A stretch of 64,000 bases of DNA from Colimorpha sp045639845. GTDB lineage: Bacteria; Bacteroidota; Bacteroidia; Bacteroidales; P3. The DNA lies in the NCBI GenBank assembly GCA_045639845.1, contig JAZUDW010000107.1, positions 5,080 to 69,079 on the forward strand, read 5' to 3'. Every line of letters starts with the position of its first letter. The first letter of the stretch is position 1. A program made the translations under genes and the position numbers. The notes under the pieces were generated by a model. It saw only the letters and a list, made by a program, of their open reading frames with translations, was not told the origin of the DNA and did not search any database. Shown here piece after piece: positions 7,878 through 16,288 of this stretch.

Positions 7878-9239
7878 TTAGCGAGCCACGTTAGAAGCGG
7901 TTTTAAGGTTATCACCTTTTACACGACCAAGGTAAGGCTGAACGCAACGGAAACCGATATAGCATTTAGCAGTATCTTGATACTCATAAGAACGGGTCTG
8001 AACCTGGATGAAATACTTCTGGTCTTTCCAAGAACCGCCACGTACCACTTTAAGTTTCATAGCGGGAGCATCATCGTCTGCTGCATTATACTCATAAACG
8101 GGCTGCATTGCATTGGCCACGATGTATGTAGCATCGCTATAGCTATCAAGACACCACTCAGAGACATTACCTGCCATGTCATACAAACCATAATCGTTGG
8201 GTGCATAGTGGCCAACCATAAGTGTCTTCACACCACCGTCGTCGTCGTATGCACCACGGAGAGGTTCGTAGTTAGCCAAGAAGCAACCATTAGGATTGCG
8301 AACATAGGGACCGCCCCAAGGATAGCTTTCACCCTGCATACCACCACGAGCAGCAAACTCCCATTCAGCTTCGGTAGGAAGACGGAAATCGTTCATCTGA
8401 ACATAGTCGATGCTCTCCAAGTATTGGTTGAGATAGTTGGAACGCCATACGCAGAAAGCCTTGGCTTGAACCCAACTTATACCAACAACAGGATAGTTAT
8501 CATAAGCAGGAGAGGTGAAATACATGCGAGTGAAGTCCTCATTCATGCTATAGGTGTAGTCATGAACCCAGCACAAAGTATCAGGATACACATTAACGAC
8601 CTCTTTCTTGATCATGCTAGAACGATTATTCAAACCTTTAGGACGGTTTGCAAACATCGTACCTTTGTGTTCTTCTCTTACAGTGGTGGCACCTTCTTTC
8701 ATAGACGACTCACGGTAATCGATCCAATAATACTCATAGTTGAGCTTAGCAGGGTCGATAACGCGGCGACGATAGTAACGATCACGTTCTGCAAGATAAA
8801 GATCTTCGAGAGCTTCACGGTATTCTTGCTCATCCCAACGTATTTTCTCTTTCTTGTTGAGGATGGGAGGATCGATAGGCTCACCATATTCGTCTTCTTC
8901 GATCAAGAAACCATCGATACCAGCTTCGCCAAGCATGCGACGAGCAATCGAGTCAATAACGAAATTCACAAACTGACGATATTCGTTGTTGGTGATTTCG
9001 GTCTCGTCCATAAAATACGAGCTGACCTGCATGGTACGAGGTTGGACAGGCTGTCCATAGGTAGCATTCTGAGCACCTGCACCCATGTGGAAGTTTCCCT
9101 GATCCACAAACACCATACCCTTAAGATCGATGTCTTCGAAATAAGGACGCCCCTGAACGCCGACAAGTTCACCTTTGTCAGCACTACCGCAGCTCCAAAG
9201 CATCACTACGGTTGCGAGTAATAAAAAGACCTTTTTCAT
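7878..9239 (-). CDS. gldK: T9SS ring lipoprotein GldK/PorK
   Basis: 453 residues with a lipoprotein signal; the lipobox cysteine is Cys17 (LWSC). The C-terminal half has the formylglycine-generating-enzyme/SUMF1 fold typical of GldK: GNFHMGAG near the start, RLPTEAEWEFAARGG, MAGNVSEWCLDSY, VRGGSWKDQ and a final CYIGFRCV. GldK is anchored to the inner leaflet of the outer membrane and forms rings with GldN. The start gives a normal signal peptide. It lies 113 bp after porP, and a 490-bp spacer separates it from gldL. An insertion-like acidic and Arg-rich stretch between residues 100 and 180 is normal for the family. Confidence 0.95.
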   Translation of the reverse strand: MKKVFLLLATVVMLWSCGSADKGELVGVQGRPYFEDIDLKGMVFVDQGNFHMGAGAQNATYGQPVQPRTMQVSSYFMDETEITNNEYRQFVNFVIDSIARRMLGEAGIDGFLIEEDEYGEPIDPPILNKKEKIRWDEQEYREALEDLYLAERDRYYRRRVIDPAKLNYEYYWIDYRESSMKEGATTVREEHKGTMFANRPKGLNNRSSMIKKEVVNVYPDTLCWVHDYTYSMNEDFTRMYFTSPAYDNYPVVGISWVQAKAFCVWRSNYLNQYLESIDYVQMNDFRLPTEAEWEFAARGGMQGESYPWGGPYVRNPNGCFLANYEPLRGAYDDDGGVKTLMVGHYAPNDYGLYDMAGNVSEWCLDSYSDATYIVANAMQPVYEYNAADDDAPAMKLKVVRGGSWKDQKYFIQVQTRSYEYQDTAKCYIGFRCVQPYLGRVKGDNLKTASNVAR

Positions 9240-9352
9240 ATAGTTATTTTTTTTCGTTTCTATATTAAATATGTATTAATAATTGGCCAGACAATAAGTA
9301 ACCATCAATTATTATTTCCTTATTGTACGCATAATCTCGAAAAAAGTTCCAA

Positions 9353-10372
9353 TTACCAATCAACAAATCGAGTATTTGCGCCAACAGTAGGCATTTTTGG
9401 AGGTATGACAACTTTGAAACAATAGCGCAGGTAAACCTCCAACGAACCATTACTCAAGCCTTCTTTATAACCACCAAGCTGAGAAGTAGTCATATCGTAG
9501 GAGATGCCAAGATTCAGATTCTGCCAGTTCACACCAGCCATGAAAGCAATAGCATCCTGAAAACGATAGGACACGCCACCCCATACCAGATTCTCGTAGG
9601 CGAGCAAGCACGAAAGATCGATCTGCATGGTTTTCAGACTTGCCATCTTAAAAAGAGCAGAAGGACGAAGCTGGAACGAAGGATTGGCAGGAAGGTAATA
9701 AGAATAGCCGCCACCCAGCATAAGCAATCGAGCATTCTGTCGATGCAGCACCTTACTCTTCGAGGCCAGTAAATTCTTTACAGAAGCGCTGAGCCAATAA
9801 GAGCCAGGCACTTGGTAGTATAAACCAGTAGAAGCATCAATCAAATAATCGGAAGCTGCAGCGCCTGATAGCATAGGGTCACCAGCCGACTGAACAGGAT
9901 CTAGATAATTGCCAGTGAAATCATCGGAACCGACAAGGTTTTGATATTGAAGTGTGCTATTGAAGAAATTAACTTCGGCACCAGCAGCCAAGTTACCAGG
10001 GCCCCAAAAAATGCGGAAAGCATAATCCAACGAAGCATAGAGAGCATCATTGTAGCCGAGTTTGTCATTAAACACGGTGAAGCCAAGACCACCATGGAGT
10101 GCTTTCACGGGTGAGTCAAAGGTAAACAAATAGTCGGTAGGAGTGCTTCCGGCATCGATACCTGGTGCTGGCGAGTCTAAATTCAACCCCAACCATTGGT
10201 TGCGATACATCACCGAAGCGCAAATAGAGCCCGAGCTACCAGCGTAACCAGGGTTGAAGGAAAGGCGGTTAAACATATACTGAGTAAACTGCGTTTCCAT
10301 CTGCGCCATGCCAGCACATGAAAATCCCATTATCATAAGAAATGATATGATTTTATTTAGTCTGATTTTCAT
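9353..10372 (-). CDS. porP: T9SS-associated outer-membrane protein PorP/SprF
   Basis: 339 residues with a signal peptide ending at MAQ. The mature N-terminus METQFTQYMFNRLSFNPGYAGS is the family signature of PorP/SprF proteins, followed by beta-barrel strands and a final YLRYCFKV segment. PorP is an outer-membrane barrel of the T9SS; SprF homologues bring partner proteins to the cell surface. It is the first gene of the porP-gldKLMN cluster and has a good -7 box about 100 bp upstream. No frameshift or truncation is visible. Confidence 0.95.
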   Translation of the reverse strand: MKIRLNKIISFLMIMGFSCAGMAQMETQFTQYMFNRLSFNPGYAGSSGSICASVMYRNQWLGLNLDSPAPGIDAGSTPTDYLFTFDSPVKALHGGLGFTVFNDKLGYNDALYASLDYAFRIFWGPGNLAAGAEVNFFNSTLQYQNLVGSDDFTGNYLDPVQSAGDPMLSGAAASDYLIDASTGLYYQVPGSYWLSASVKNLLASKSKVLHRQNARLLMLGGGYSYYLPANPSFQLRPSALFKMASLKTMQIDLSCLLAYENLVWGGVSYRFQDAIAFMAGVNWQNLNLGISYDMTTSQLGGYKEGLSNGSLEVYLRYCFKVVIPPKMPTVGANTRFVDW

Positions 10373-10474
10373 GTTTCAGTATTATATTAATATTAATAAC
10401 AAATTTATTTTCAACTACAAAAACTCTAAACCCACTCGACATTTATGGAAAATGACAAAGTGTGTTTAGACTTG

Positions 10475-10482
10475 CAAAGATA
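10475..10482 (-). promoter_or_regulatory. -7 box TATCTTTG of the porP-gldK transcript
   Basis: The minus strand reads TATCTTTGCA about 100 bp upstream of the porP ATG, an exact match to the Bacteroidota -7 consensus. The -33 region is not a clear match. Confidence 0.65.
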
Positions 10483-10608
10483 GCAAGAAATCTTTATGTA
10501 GTCCTTTTTTTTTGCGACTTTTTTGAAAAAAAGTTTTCAATAGATTGATATTCATCAAAATGAAGTCCAAAGAACTCCAAACCGCTATTTAATGTTAAAA
10601 AGCATTGA

Positions 10609-11553
10609 TTATTTAGCCTCAATCAACGTACTTTGGGGGCACACAGACAGCAATGACTGTTGAACCAAAACAGCTCTCTTTTCCCTCATCGAAAGCGGTA
10701 GGCGAACTCTCACTTTGGTTGTTCCCGGATTCATCTCAATCTCGGCAATATCATGATACTGGAGGGGCAATTTTGATATTACTTTCTGTGCATCGCTACG
10801 CGTATTAGCCTCGCAAAGAATCAGGTCGTAAAGCGGTGGCATATTGGCCGAGGAAGATGTTTGAGTAGGAGCAGTTTGTGCATCAGCATTTCCAGTGCTA
10901 TTACTCGACGAACTCGAATTTTTAGGAGCAGAGCCCCCACTCTTTTCAGGCTGCGTTTTTTCATTCAAAACGCCACTTGATCGATCGGGATTTTTGGCGT
11001 GGCGAGCATCATCACCACCAGCATCGGATTGGGCTAACGGTAGAGGCGGTGTCAGTAAAGAAGAGTTATAGGCACTATTTGTTACAGAACGCGTTACCGG
11101 GAGCGTCCCTACAAAGGCAAGAAAATCTCCATTTTCCATCAACGACTTCAACTCATCTTGTCGTTCCCAAAAAGAACTATAACGCTGAGGAAGAACCTGA
11201 ACGGTAACAACATGTGAAGTGATTCCGATATTCTTGGCTGCTTTACGTGTCATATCCAAGACACCAGCTTTCGGGCATCGGTCATTCACTTTCACAATAA
11301 CTTGCTTACCGTTGGTAGGGTTGGTTACAAGAAGAAGAGTGCCTAATTTCAATGATTTGTGAGCGGCAGTGTAAAGATTCTGGTTAAACACTTCACCACT
11401 CGATGTCTTTCGGCCCACAAACCTATCGCTGTAGAATGTTGCCTTCATCTTATGGGGAGTAAGCGTATCACTCGAAGAGATACCTTGAGCCCATACAGAC
11501 AACGAACTCAACAGCAACACAGCTATCATAATGAGTCGATTTTTCATAGGCAT
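10609..11553 (-). CDS. RlpA-like double-psi beta-barrel protein with C-terminal SPOR-like domain
   Basis: 314 residues, or 312 from a second ATG at 11547. A signal peptide ends at VWAQ. Residues of about 35-115 form an RlpA/DPBB domain: KMKATFYSDRFVGRKTSSGE, LYTAAHKSLKLGT, VIVKVNDRCP and a final LDMTRKAAKNIGI, with the catalytic Asp in NDRCP. A low-complexity Ser/Asn/Lys linker then leads to a roughly 75-residue C-terminal domain (YDLILCEANTRSDAQKVISK...) that looks SPOR-like. RlpA enzymes are septal lytic transglycosylases acting on denuded glycan strands. The gene follows kdsC by 89 bp in the same direction. Enzymatic activity is inferred from family only. Confidence 0.85.
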   Translation of the reverse strand: MPMKNRLIMIAVLLLSSLSVWAQGISSSDTLTPHKMKATFYSDRFVGRKTSSGEVFNQNLYTAAHKSLKLGTLLLVTNPTNGKQVIVKVNDRCPKAGVLDMTRKAAKNIGITSHVVTVQVLPQRYSSFWERQDELKSLMENGDFLAFVGTLPVTRSVTNSAYNSSLLTPPLPLAQSDAGGDDARHAKNPDRSSGVLNEKTQPEKSGGSAPKNSSSSSNSTGNADAQTAPTQTSSSANMPPLYDLILCEANTRSDAQKVISKLPLQYHDIAEIEMNPGTTKVRVRLPLSMREKRAVLVQQSLLSVCPQSTLIEAK

Positions 11554-11642
11554 TGATATTAGTTAAACATAATGGCAGGCACCACAATAAGAAAACGACA
11601 CCCACCGTGAATTATTCAATAATTAACGGGCACGCTGTTCCT

Positions 11643-12161
11643 TTACCAGTTGACCGCATCAGGCGCGAACCACTTACCATGTAGTCTCAACACCTGCTCT
11701 ATGATATCTCTCACACAGCCACGCCCACCCGGATACAAAGAGACGTAATCAGCCACCTGCTTCACCTCTTCTACCGCATCAGCTGGGCAAGTGGCCACTC
11801 CGCAATTTTGCAACATCTCATAATCTGGGATATCATCGCCCATCACAACCACCTGACACTGTAACAGATTATTATCTTCAAGAAATTTATTGTACGTATC
11901 AATCTTACGGGAGCATCCCATGTAACATTGGGAAACACCCAGCGCCGACATCCGATTGGCTATACTCTGCGAAGTGGCACCCGAGATACAGGCCACAATA
12001 TACCCCTTCTTTACAGCATATTGTATAGCGTAACCGTCTTTCACATTACCACTGCGAATCGTCTCACCATTATAGAGAGTCCAAACACTTCCATCAGTCA
12101 TTACGCCGTCGAAGTCAAACACAAAAGCCTTAATTTCGTTCAATTTTGCCTTATAGTTCAT
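11643..12161 (-). CDS. kdsC: 3-deoxy-manno-octulosonate-8-phosphate phosphatase (KdsC-type HAD)
   Basis: 172 residues, the usual length of KdsC, which lacks a cap domain and works as a tetramer. The HAD motif I is FDFDGVMTDG, with catalytic Asp16 and Asp18; motif II Ser lies in CISGAT; motif III Lys in CSRKIDTY; motif IV is VVMGDDIPDYEML. The next step after KDO-8-phosphate synthesis in lipopolysaccharide core assembly is its dephosphorylation. It lies 10 bp after hldD in a surface-polysaccharide cluster, which supports the call over other small HAD phosphatases. Confidence 0.92.
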   Translation of the reverse strand: MNYKAKLNEIKAFVFDFDGVMTDGSVWTLYNGETIRSGNVKDGYAIQYAVKKGYIVACISGATSQSIANRMSALGVSQCYMGCSRKIDTYNKFLEDNNLLQCQVVVMGDDIPDYEMLQNCGVATCPADAVEEVKQVADYVSLYPGGRGCVRDIIEQVLRLHGKWFAPDAVNW

Positions 12162-12171
12162 AATACCTTAA

Positions 12172-13137
12172 TTATAAAAAACGATGAGGAACCAAGTAAT
12201 TTTGAACATAGTCAAACACACCTTCACGCAACGAGTAGAAAGGAGCCTCATACCCCACCCTACGAAGTTTCGTCATATCAGCCTGGGTATAGTATTGATA
12301 CTTGTCTCTGATATCCATAGGCATATCCACGAAATTGATTTTCCTTTCTTTACCCAAGGCATCAAAAGTTGCGTATGCCAATTCTAAGAAAGGCATTGCC
12401 TTACCAGTACCCAAATTATACAAACCACACTCCGGACGGTGTTCCAATAGAAACATTACCACCTTCACAATATCTTTCACATACACAAAGTCCCTAAGCT
12501 GCATACCATCTTCAAAGTCAGGCCTGTGCGAACGGAACAAATTCATCATCCCATTTTCATTAACCTGTTCAAAAGTATGAAGCACCACAGATGCCATACG
12601 TCCTTTATGATATTCATTAGGGCCATACACATTGAAGAACTTCAATCCTGCCCAGAACGGAGGCTGTTCCACTTGAGAAAGAGCCCACTTGTCAAAATCA
12701 TTCTTCGAGCGGCCATAGAGATTGAGCGGTCTTAAACGATCCACGACCTCGTGACTGTCACAATATCCCAATTCACCTGCGCCATAGGTGGCAGCACTAG
12801 AAGCATAGATCATAGGTATCTGTAAACGGCAACAATGCTGCCACACCATTTGCGAACAGCCAAGATTCAACTCAAGAAACACATTCCAATCCGGCTCGGT
12901 CGTATCGCTCCTGGCGCCCATATGCACTATAGCCTCAACTTCGGATCCATGTTGCAACAACCAAGAGTCCAGATCCTTACGATCCACTAGCTGTGCATAT
13001 TTCTTATGCTTCCAATTATCAACCTTGGTTGGTCGATCAAAATCATCAACCAACACCAGATTTTCAACACCATTCTGATTCATCCCGCCAGCTATAGCGC
13101 TAGCAATAAAACCAGCAGCACCTGTAATAACTATCAT
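12172..13137 (-). CDS. hldD: ADP-L-glycero-D-manno-heptose 6-epimerase
   Basis: 321 residues, extended SDR fold. The N-terminal NAD(P) motif is TGAAGFIAS, where the last Gly of GxxGxxG is Ala. The catalytic pair is in YGRSK (Tyr141, Lys145), preceded by YASSAATYG. The HldD-type segments KFFNVYGPNEYHKGRMASV and the substrate-binding DFVYVKDIV are present. HldD interconverts the two C6 epimers of ADP-heptose for the LPS inner core. The start ATG at 13137 overlaps the stop of the upstream gene by 4 bases (ATGA), so the two are translationally coupled. HldD is preferred over other epimerases from the whole-length pattern and from kdsC next door. Confidence 0.92.
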   Translation of the reverse strand: MIVITGAAGFIASAIAGGMNQNGVENLVLVDDFDRPTKVDNWKHKKYAQLVDRKDLDSWLLQHGSEVEAIVHMGARSDTTEPDWNVFLELNLGCSQMVWQHCCRLQIPMIYASSAATYGAGELGYCDSHEVVDRLRPLNLYGRSKNDFDKWALSQVEQPPFWAGLKFFNVYGPNEYHKGRMASVVLHTFEQVNENGMMNLFRSHRPDFEDGMQLRDFVYVKDIVKVVMFLLEHRPECGLYNLGTGKAMPFLELAYATFDALGKERKINFVDMPMDIRDKYQYYTQADMTKLRRVGYEAPFYSLREGVFDYVQNYLVPHRFL

Positions 13138-14471
13138 GACTCTATAGAATTCATTTTAAGTTTCTCACCATAATCAAGCATCTGTTCATACACCTCACGC
13201 CAACCTTCCCAACCAAAGCATTCACTAAGATTCTCATTATGCCAGATACAACTAAACACACCTTTCACCCTATACACTTCATCCATCAGTTGCTGATACA
13301 CAGGCCACGCATCATGAGGCGACATGCCCTTATATCGCTTCAAGGTAGCCTCCATGATAGCAAAAGGATGGATAGTAAGAAGCATTTCGCTATCTGTATT
13401 TAGATTAAAGAAAGGATACGGCGTACTGATACCCGACCTAAAGCCTGGCTCATCAGCGAAGCCCATCGTATAATCGTGTTCTATACCTACACGCATCAAC
13501 GAACGGTAGGACAAAGGCAATCGCAACCGAAGGAAATGCCCCCTGTTGCGAACAATGTTTCTATTCACAATCTTCTGCAATCGATCCACCTCCGTATCAA
13601 GCTTATGCACATCCTCAAAAGCACCATAACTGGAATGAATCCCCAGCTTGGCATAGTCACCCAAATGTTTCAAAAGCTGCTGAAATTCCTCTACGTGATA
13701 GGAAATATTTTTATCATACCTTCCGTAGTCAGCCAACAATACAAAAAATATCATTGGGATGCCACGGTGCTTCATCTTTAAATCGATAATATAATCGAAG
13801 GTGTCAAAAGGATCTTGCTCCTTGCGAAGTAGCACCTTGAGACGGTGCTTCACCTCATCCATATTATGGCTCTTCGCCACATCCTTGCCCATGCCGATAA
13901 TCGTACGGGCCACACCCTTGTGTTTATAACAATATGCAGCGTCAATATCAACCGTATTGACCATCTCGAAATTACGGAGAGGTAGAACAAAGTCCGAATA
14001 TCTGGCGACCAGTTTGTCGGCCAACATCATTGCCCAACGCTCCACCACAGCTGTATGCAAAAAGCCATGCTGATAAGCAACACTCTCTTTTGCCATAAAC
14101 CTATTATGCGCATCCTGCCGATGTGGTAGATACTCCTCGTAACGCGAAAGCATGAAGAACGAAGCCGCCAAGAGGTCGAAATCAAAATCCAGATCCCTAC
14201 CATAAACAGGATACAAAGCCGCAGTGTCGCCAATCCAAAAAGTATGAGGTTCTTGTTCAATGACATTAGTCTGAAGAAGCAAATCGGTAGATTTTATCCA
14301 CACGCTATCACATATACGCTGACTGCCATAGCAAAGGCGAGGGCCCTCGTATTTCTCAAACATGGCTATGCTAGTAGTAATCTCAAAGTCCACACGCAAC
14401 ACCGTACGGAACAACACCTTTAAAGTGTATCCTATACGATTAGTCAGCTTCGGAACAAATATCAATAGCAT
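13134..14471 (-). CDS. Polysaccharide deacetylase-like family protein (DUF7033 type)
   Basis: 445 residues with no signal peptide. The C-terminal half looks like a polysaccharide deacetylase (NodB-like) barrel: NTVDIDAAYCYKHKG, where D-I-D matches the metal-binding Asp of this fold, then GIHSSYGAFEDV with the His, and LLTIHPFAIMEATLK near the end. The N-terminal part (KLTNRIGYTLKVLFRTVL) is of the type often annotated as DUF7033 in Bacteroidota. It is the first gene of the hldD-kdsC transcript and overlaps hldD by 4 nt. A role in LPS or cell-surface glycan editing is inferred from context. Confidence 0.72.
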   Translation of the reverse strand: MLLIFVPKLTNRIGYTLKVLFRTVLRVDFEITTSIAMFEKYEGPRLCYGSQRICDSVWIKSTDLLLQTNVIEQEPHTFWIGDTAALYPVYGRDLDFDFDLLAASFFMLSRYEEYLPHRQDAHNRFMAKESVAYQHGFLHTAVVERWAMMLADKLVARYSDFVLPLRNFEMVNTVDIDAAYCYKHKGVARTIIGMGKDVAKSHNMDEVKHRLKVLLRKEQDPFDTFDYIIDLKMKHRGIPMIFFVLLADYGRYDKNISYHVEEFQQLLKHLGDYAKLGIHSSYGAFEDVHKLDTEVDRLQKIVNRNIVRNRGHFLRLRLPLSYRSLMRVGIEHDYTMGFADEPGFRSGISTPYPFFNLNTDSEMLLTIHPFAIMEATLKRYKGMSPHDAWPVYQQLMDEVYRVKGVFSCIWHNENLSECFGWEGWREVYEQMLDYGEKLKMNSIES

Positions 14472-14540
14472 AAGTGCACTACTTTATTTTTATCTTTGGG
14501 AATCTTACACAAGAGCCCTTCGACAACATTTTTGGCGATG

Positions 14541-14548
14541 CAAAGATA
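14541..14548 (-). promoter_or_regulatory. -7 box TATCTTTG of the deacetylase-hldD-kdsC transcript
   Basis: The minus strand reads TATCTTTGCA 70 bp upstream of the first ATG. The -33 region is not clear. Confidence 0.6.
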
Positions 14549-14648
14549 CATCTTTTTTTTCAATTACGTTAAATAAAACATGCAACGCACTGATAACAAA
14601 CATACATAAAGCAAATTTTTTACTTAATATTTCATCAATACAACAGCA

Positions 14649-14925
14649 CATAATACAATTTTCACACCTCTTCCCATTGCACATTTATCAACTATACCAT
14701 GTACCAAAGGTAGGTTGACGAACCGAACAATAGTCCTATGAAAGGTATCATACAGCCCTGCCACATACGCTATAGTATAGTAAGGGTTATCACTATAGTA
14801 CTGCAATGGGCATCACTATAGTACTGTGTGAATCGCACATCAATACACCTCGACAATCAGGGATAATATACCCCCAGCAAAAGACTATTGTCTTTGTTTC
14901 CGAGACACTATATAAAATAAGAAAA
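14649..14925. other. Spacer between two minus-strand transcripts with direct repeats
   Basis: No coding potential. It contains two identical 15-bp direct repeats ATCACTATAGTACTG at 14789-14803 and 14812-14826, 23 bp apart, plus a partial third core CTATAGTA near 14769. Confidence 0.45.
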
Positions 14926-14950
14926 GGTGCTGCGTACAACATGCAGCACC
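14926..14950 (-). terminator. Terminator of the pgk transcript
   Basis: GGTGCTGC (14926-14933) and GCAGCACC (14943-14950) form a perfect 8-bp stem. On the minus strand the stem is followed by TTTTCTTATTTT. It lies 25 bp after the stop of the last gene of the minus-strand operon. Confidence 0.8.
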
Positions 14951-14975
14951 AGCGTTTTATAAAACTGAAAAATCC

Positions 14976-15524
14976 TTATACAAACATCTTCTCCATGTGA
15001 TATCCCATGCGATACAATTGTACAGCAGCACCCATGATATACAATTGGTGCAGACAATCCACATAAGCATCGAAAGCCTCTTTGGTTGCCGACTGGATTC
15101 CTTCACGACGAAGAGCAGCATAGGTACGTTCGGCACATTCCTGAACCAGTTTCTCCGTATCGTCGAAAGCCGGCTGGCCCAATCCCAACACAGCGCTACG
15201 GATATATTCATCCATCACATCATAGCCACCTTTGTCTCGCAGATATACATACAGGTCGTCCATCTTGCCATAGATTTCCCAAGCATCATCCCAATATTTG
15301 GCCACCGCCATGCCAAGATACATCATCCATCCCAAACTCACCGTCGGGTAGTTGGCAAACTCCCTGATACCGTCGGGCAGATACGACTCAGCAATCTTAG
15401 GCCATCGTTCTTCTATATCACTAGCATCGGGGAATCGCTCGTCGATTTCCTTTACCGAGAGCAAATAGGTACGCAAATCCAAAAAGAGTCTTTCCTCAAA
15501 GGTTTTAATATTTTTCTCATCCAT
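14976..15524 (-). CDS. Conserved hypothetical protein
   Basis: 182 residues, cytoplasmic, no signal peptide and no membrane helix, mostly helical with many aromatic residues (GWMMYLGMAVAKYWDDAWE). I do not recognise the family. It lies 14 bp after the beta-barrel lipoprotein gene and ends just before a terminator, so it belongs to the transcript pgk, lipoprotein, this gene. The ATG at 15524 is the natural start. Confidence 0.7.
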   Translation of the reverse strand: MDEKNIKTFEERLFLDLRTYLLSVKEIDERFPDASDIEERWPKIAESYLPDGIREFANYPTVSLGWMMYLGMAVAKYWDDAWEIYGKMDDLYVYLRDKGGYDVMDEYIRSAVLGLGQPAFDDTEKLVQECAERTYAALRREGIQSATKEAFDAYVDCLHQLYIMGAAVQLYRMGYHMEKMFV

Positions 15525-15538
15525 CGTCTGTCAACTAG

Positions 15539-16279
15539 TTATTTTTTAGACCACGTAGGTATCTTGATCGTCAGACCCACCATCAGATCAGCCATCTCAA
15601 CCATACGTTCATTGTTACTGAAATTATGTCCGCCACTCACATGAATCATCCACCACTGGCCACCTATACCCAATTGGACCATCGGTGTTGTTATCCAATG
15701 CCATCCCGAATCCGTCCATTCTTTATCCACACACCATTCCCCTTGTTCTCCCGAATAGTCGTACAATTGTGCATGATAGTGAGTAAAGAGGCATCCTGTG
15801 CGCAACCCCACGCCAGCCATCAGCGACAGACGAGGGCACCAGCCAGGGTGGTAGGCAGGAATACCCATATCGACTTGCAAGAAAGGATGATGGCCCAATC
15901 CACTATAAAACTCATTGTTATAGCCGAAGATACTTCCGCCACGCGCCTGATAACATTGCCGAACAGCATAGCCGCCGAAGACCTCGGTGGTGATATTCGG
16001 AGTCAGGGGGGCATAGTAGCCAAGCATCAGTTGTTGATGCGGTTGTTCAAAATTAGAAGAATAGAAAGCAGCGCCCCAATGGTCAGTGATCGCATACGAG
16101 GCATCAAGTTGATAATAGAACCCCTGGCCCAACGCCACCACGGGCGTCATACCCGCCGTCACCTGCAGATCACCCCTCTCTTGCAACAAGGGCATCTTGG
16201 CCACTTGCGGCTGATAGTAAGCACAGCCACCAATCCCCCCCACAGTCAGCATCAACAAAAGAAGCAATTTGTTTCTCAT
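15539..16279 (-). CDS. Predicted outer-membrane beta-barrel lipoprotein
   Basis: 246 residues with a lipoprotein signal (Cys19 in GIGGC). The mature part has alternating aromatic and polar residues typical of outer-membrane barrel strands (FYYQLDASYAITDHWGAAFY, LMLGYYAPLTPN, GLRTGCLF). I cannot assign a specific family. It lies 9 bp after the phosphoglycerate kinase gene in the same direction. Confidence 0.65.
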   Translation of the reverse strand: MRNKLLLLLMLTVGGIGGCAYYQPQVAKMPLLQERGDLQVTAGMTPVVALGQGFYYQLDASYAITDHWGAAFYSSNFEQPHQQLMLGYYAPLTPNITTEVFGGYAVRQCYQARGGSIFGYNNEFYSGLGHHPFLQVDMGIPAYHPGWCPRLSLMAGVGLRTGCLFTHYHAQLYDYSGEQGEWCVDKEWTDSGWHWITTPMVQLGIGGQWWMIHVSGGHNFSNNERMVEMADLMVGLTIKIPTWSKK

Positions 16280-16288
16280 CGCCAGCTA

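Noticed and set aside
7977..9221. Long plus-strand frame opposite gldK
   Set aside because: Opposite strand of a lipoprotein gene with complete family motifs.
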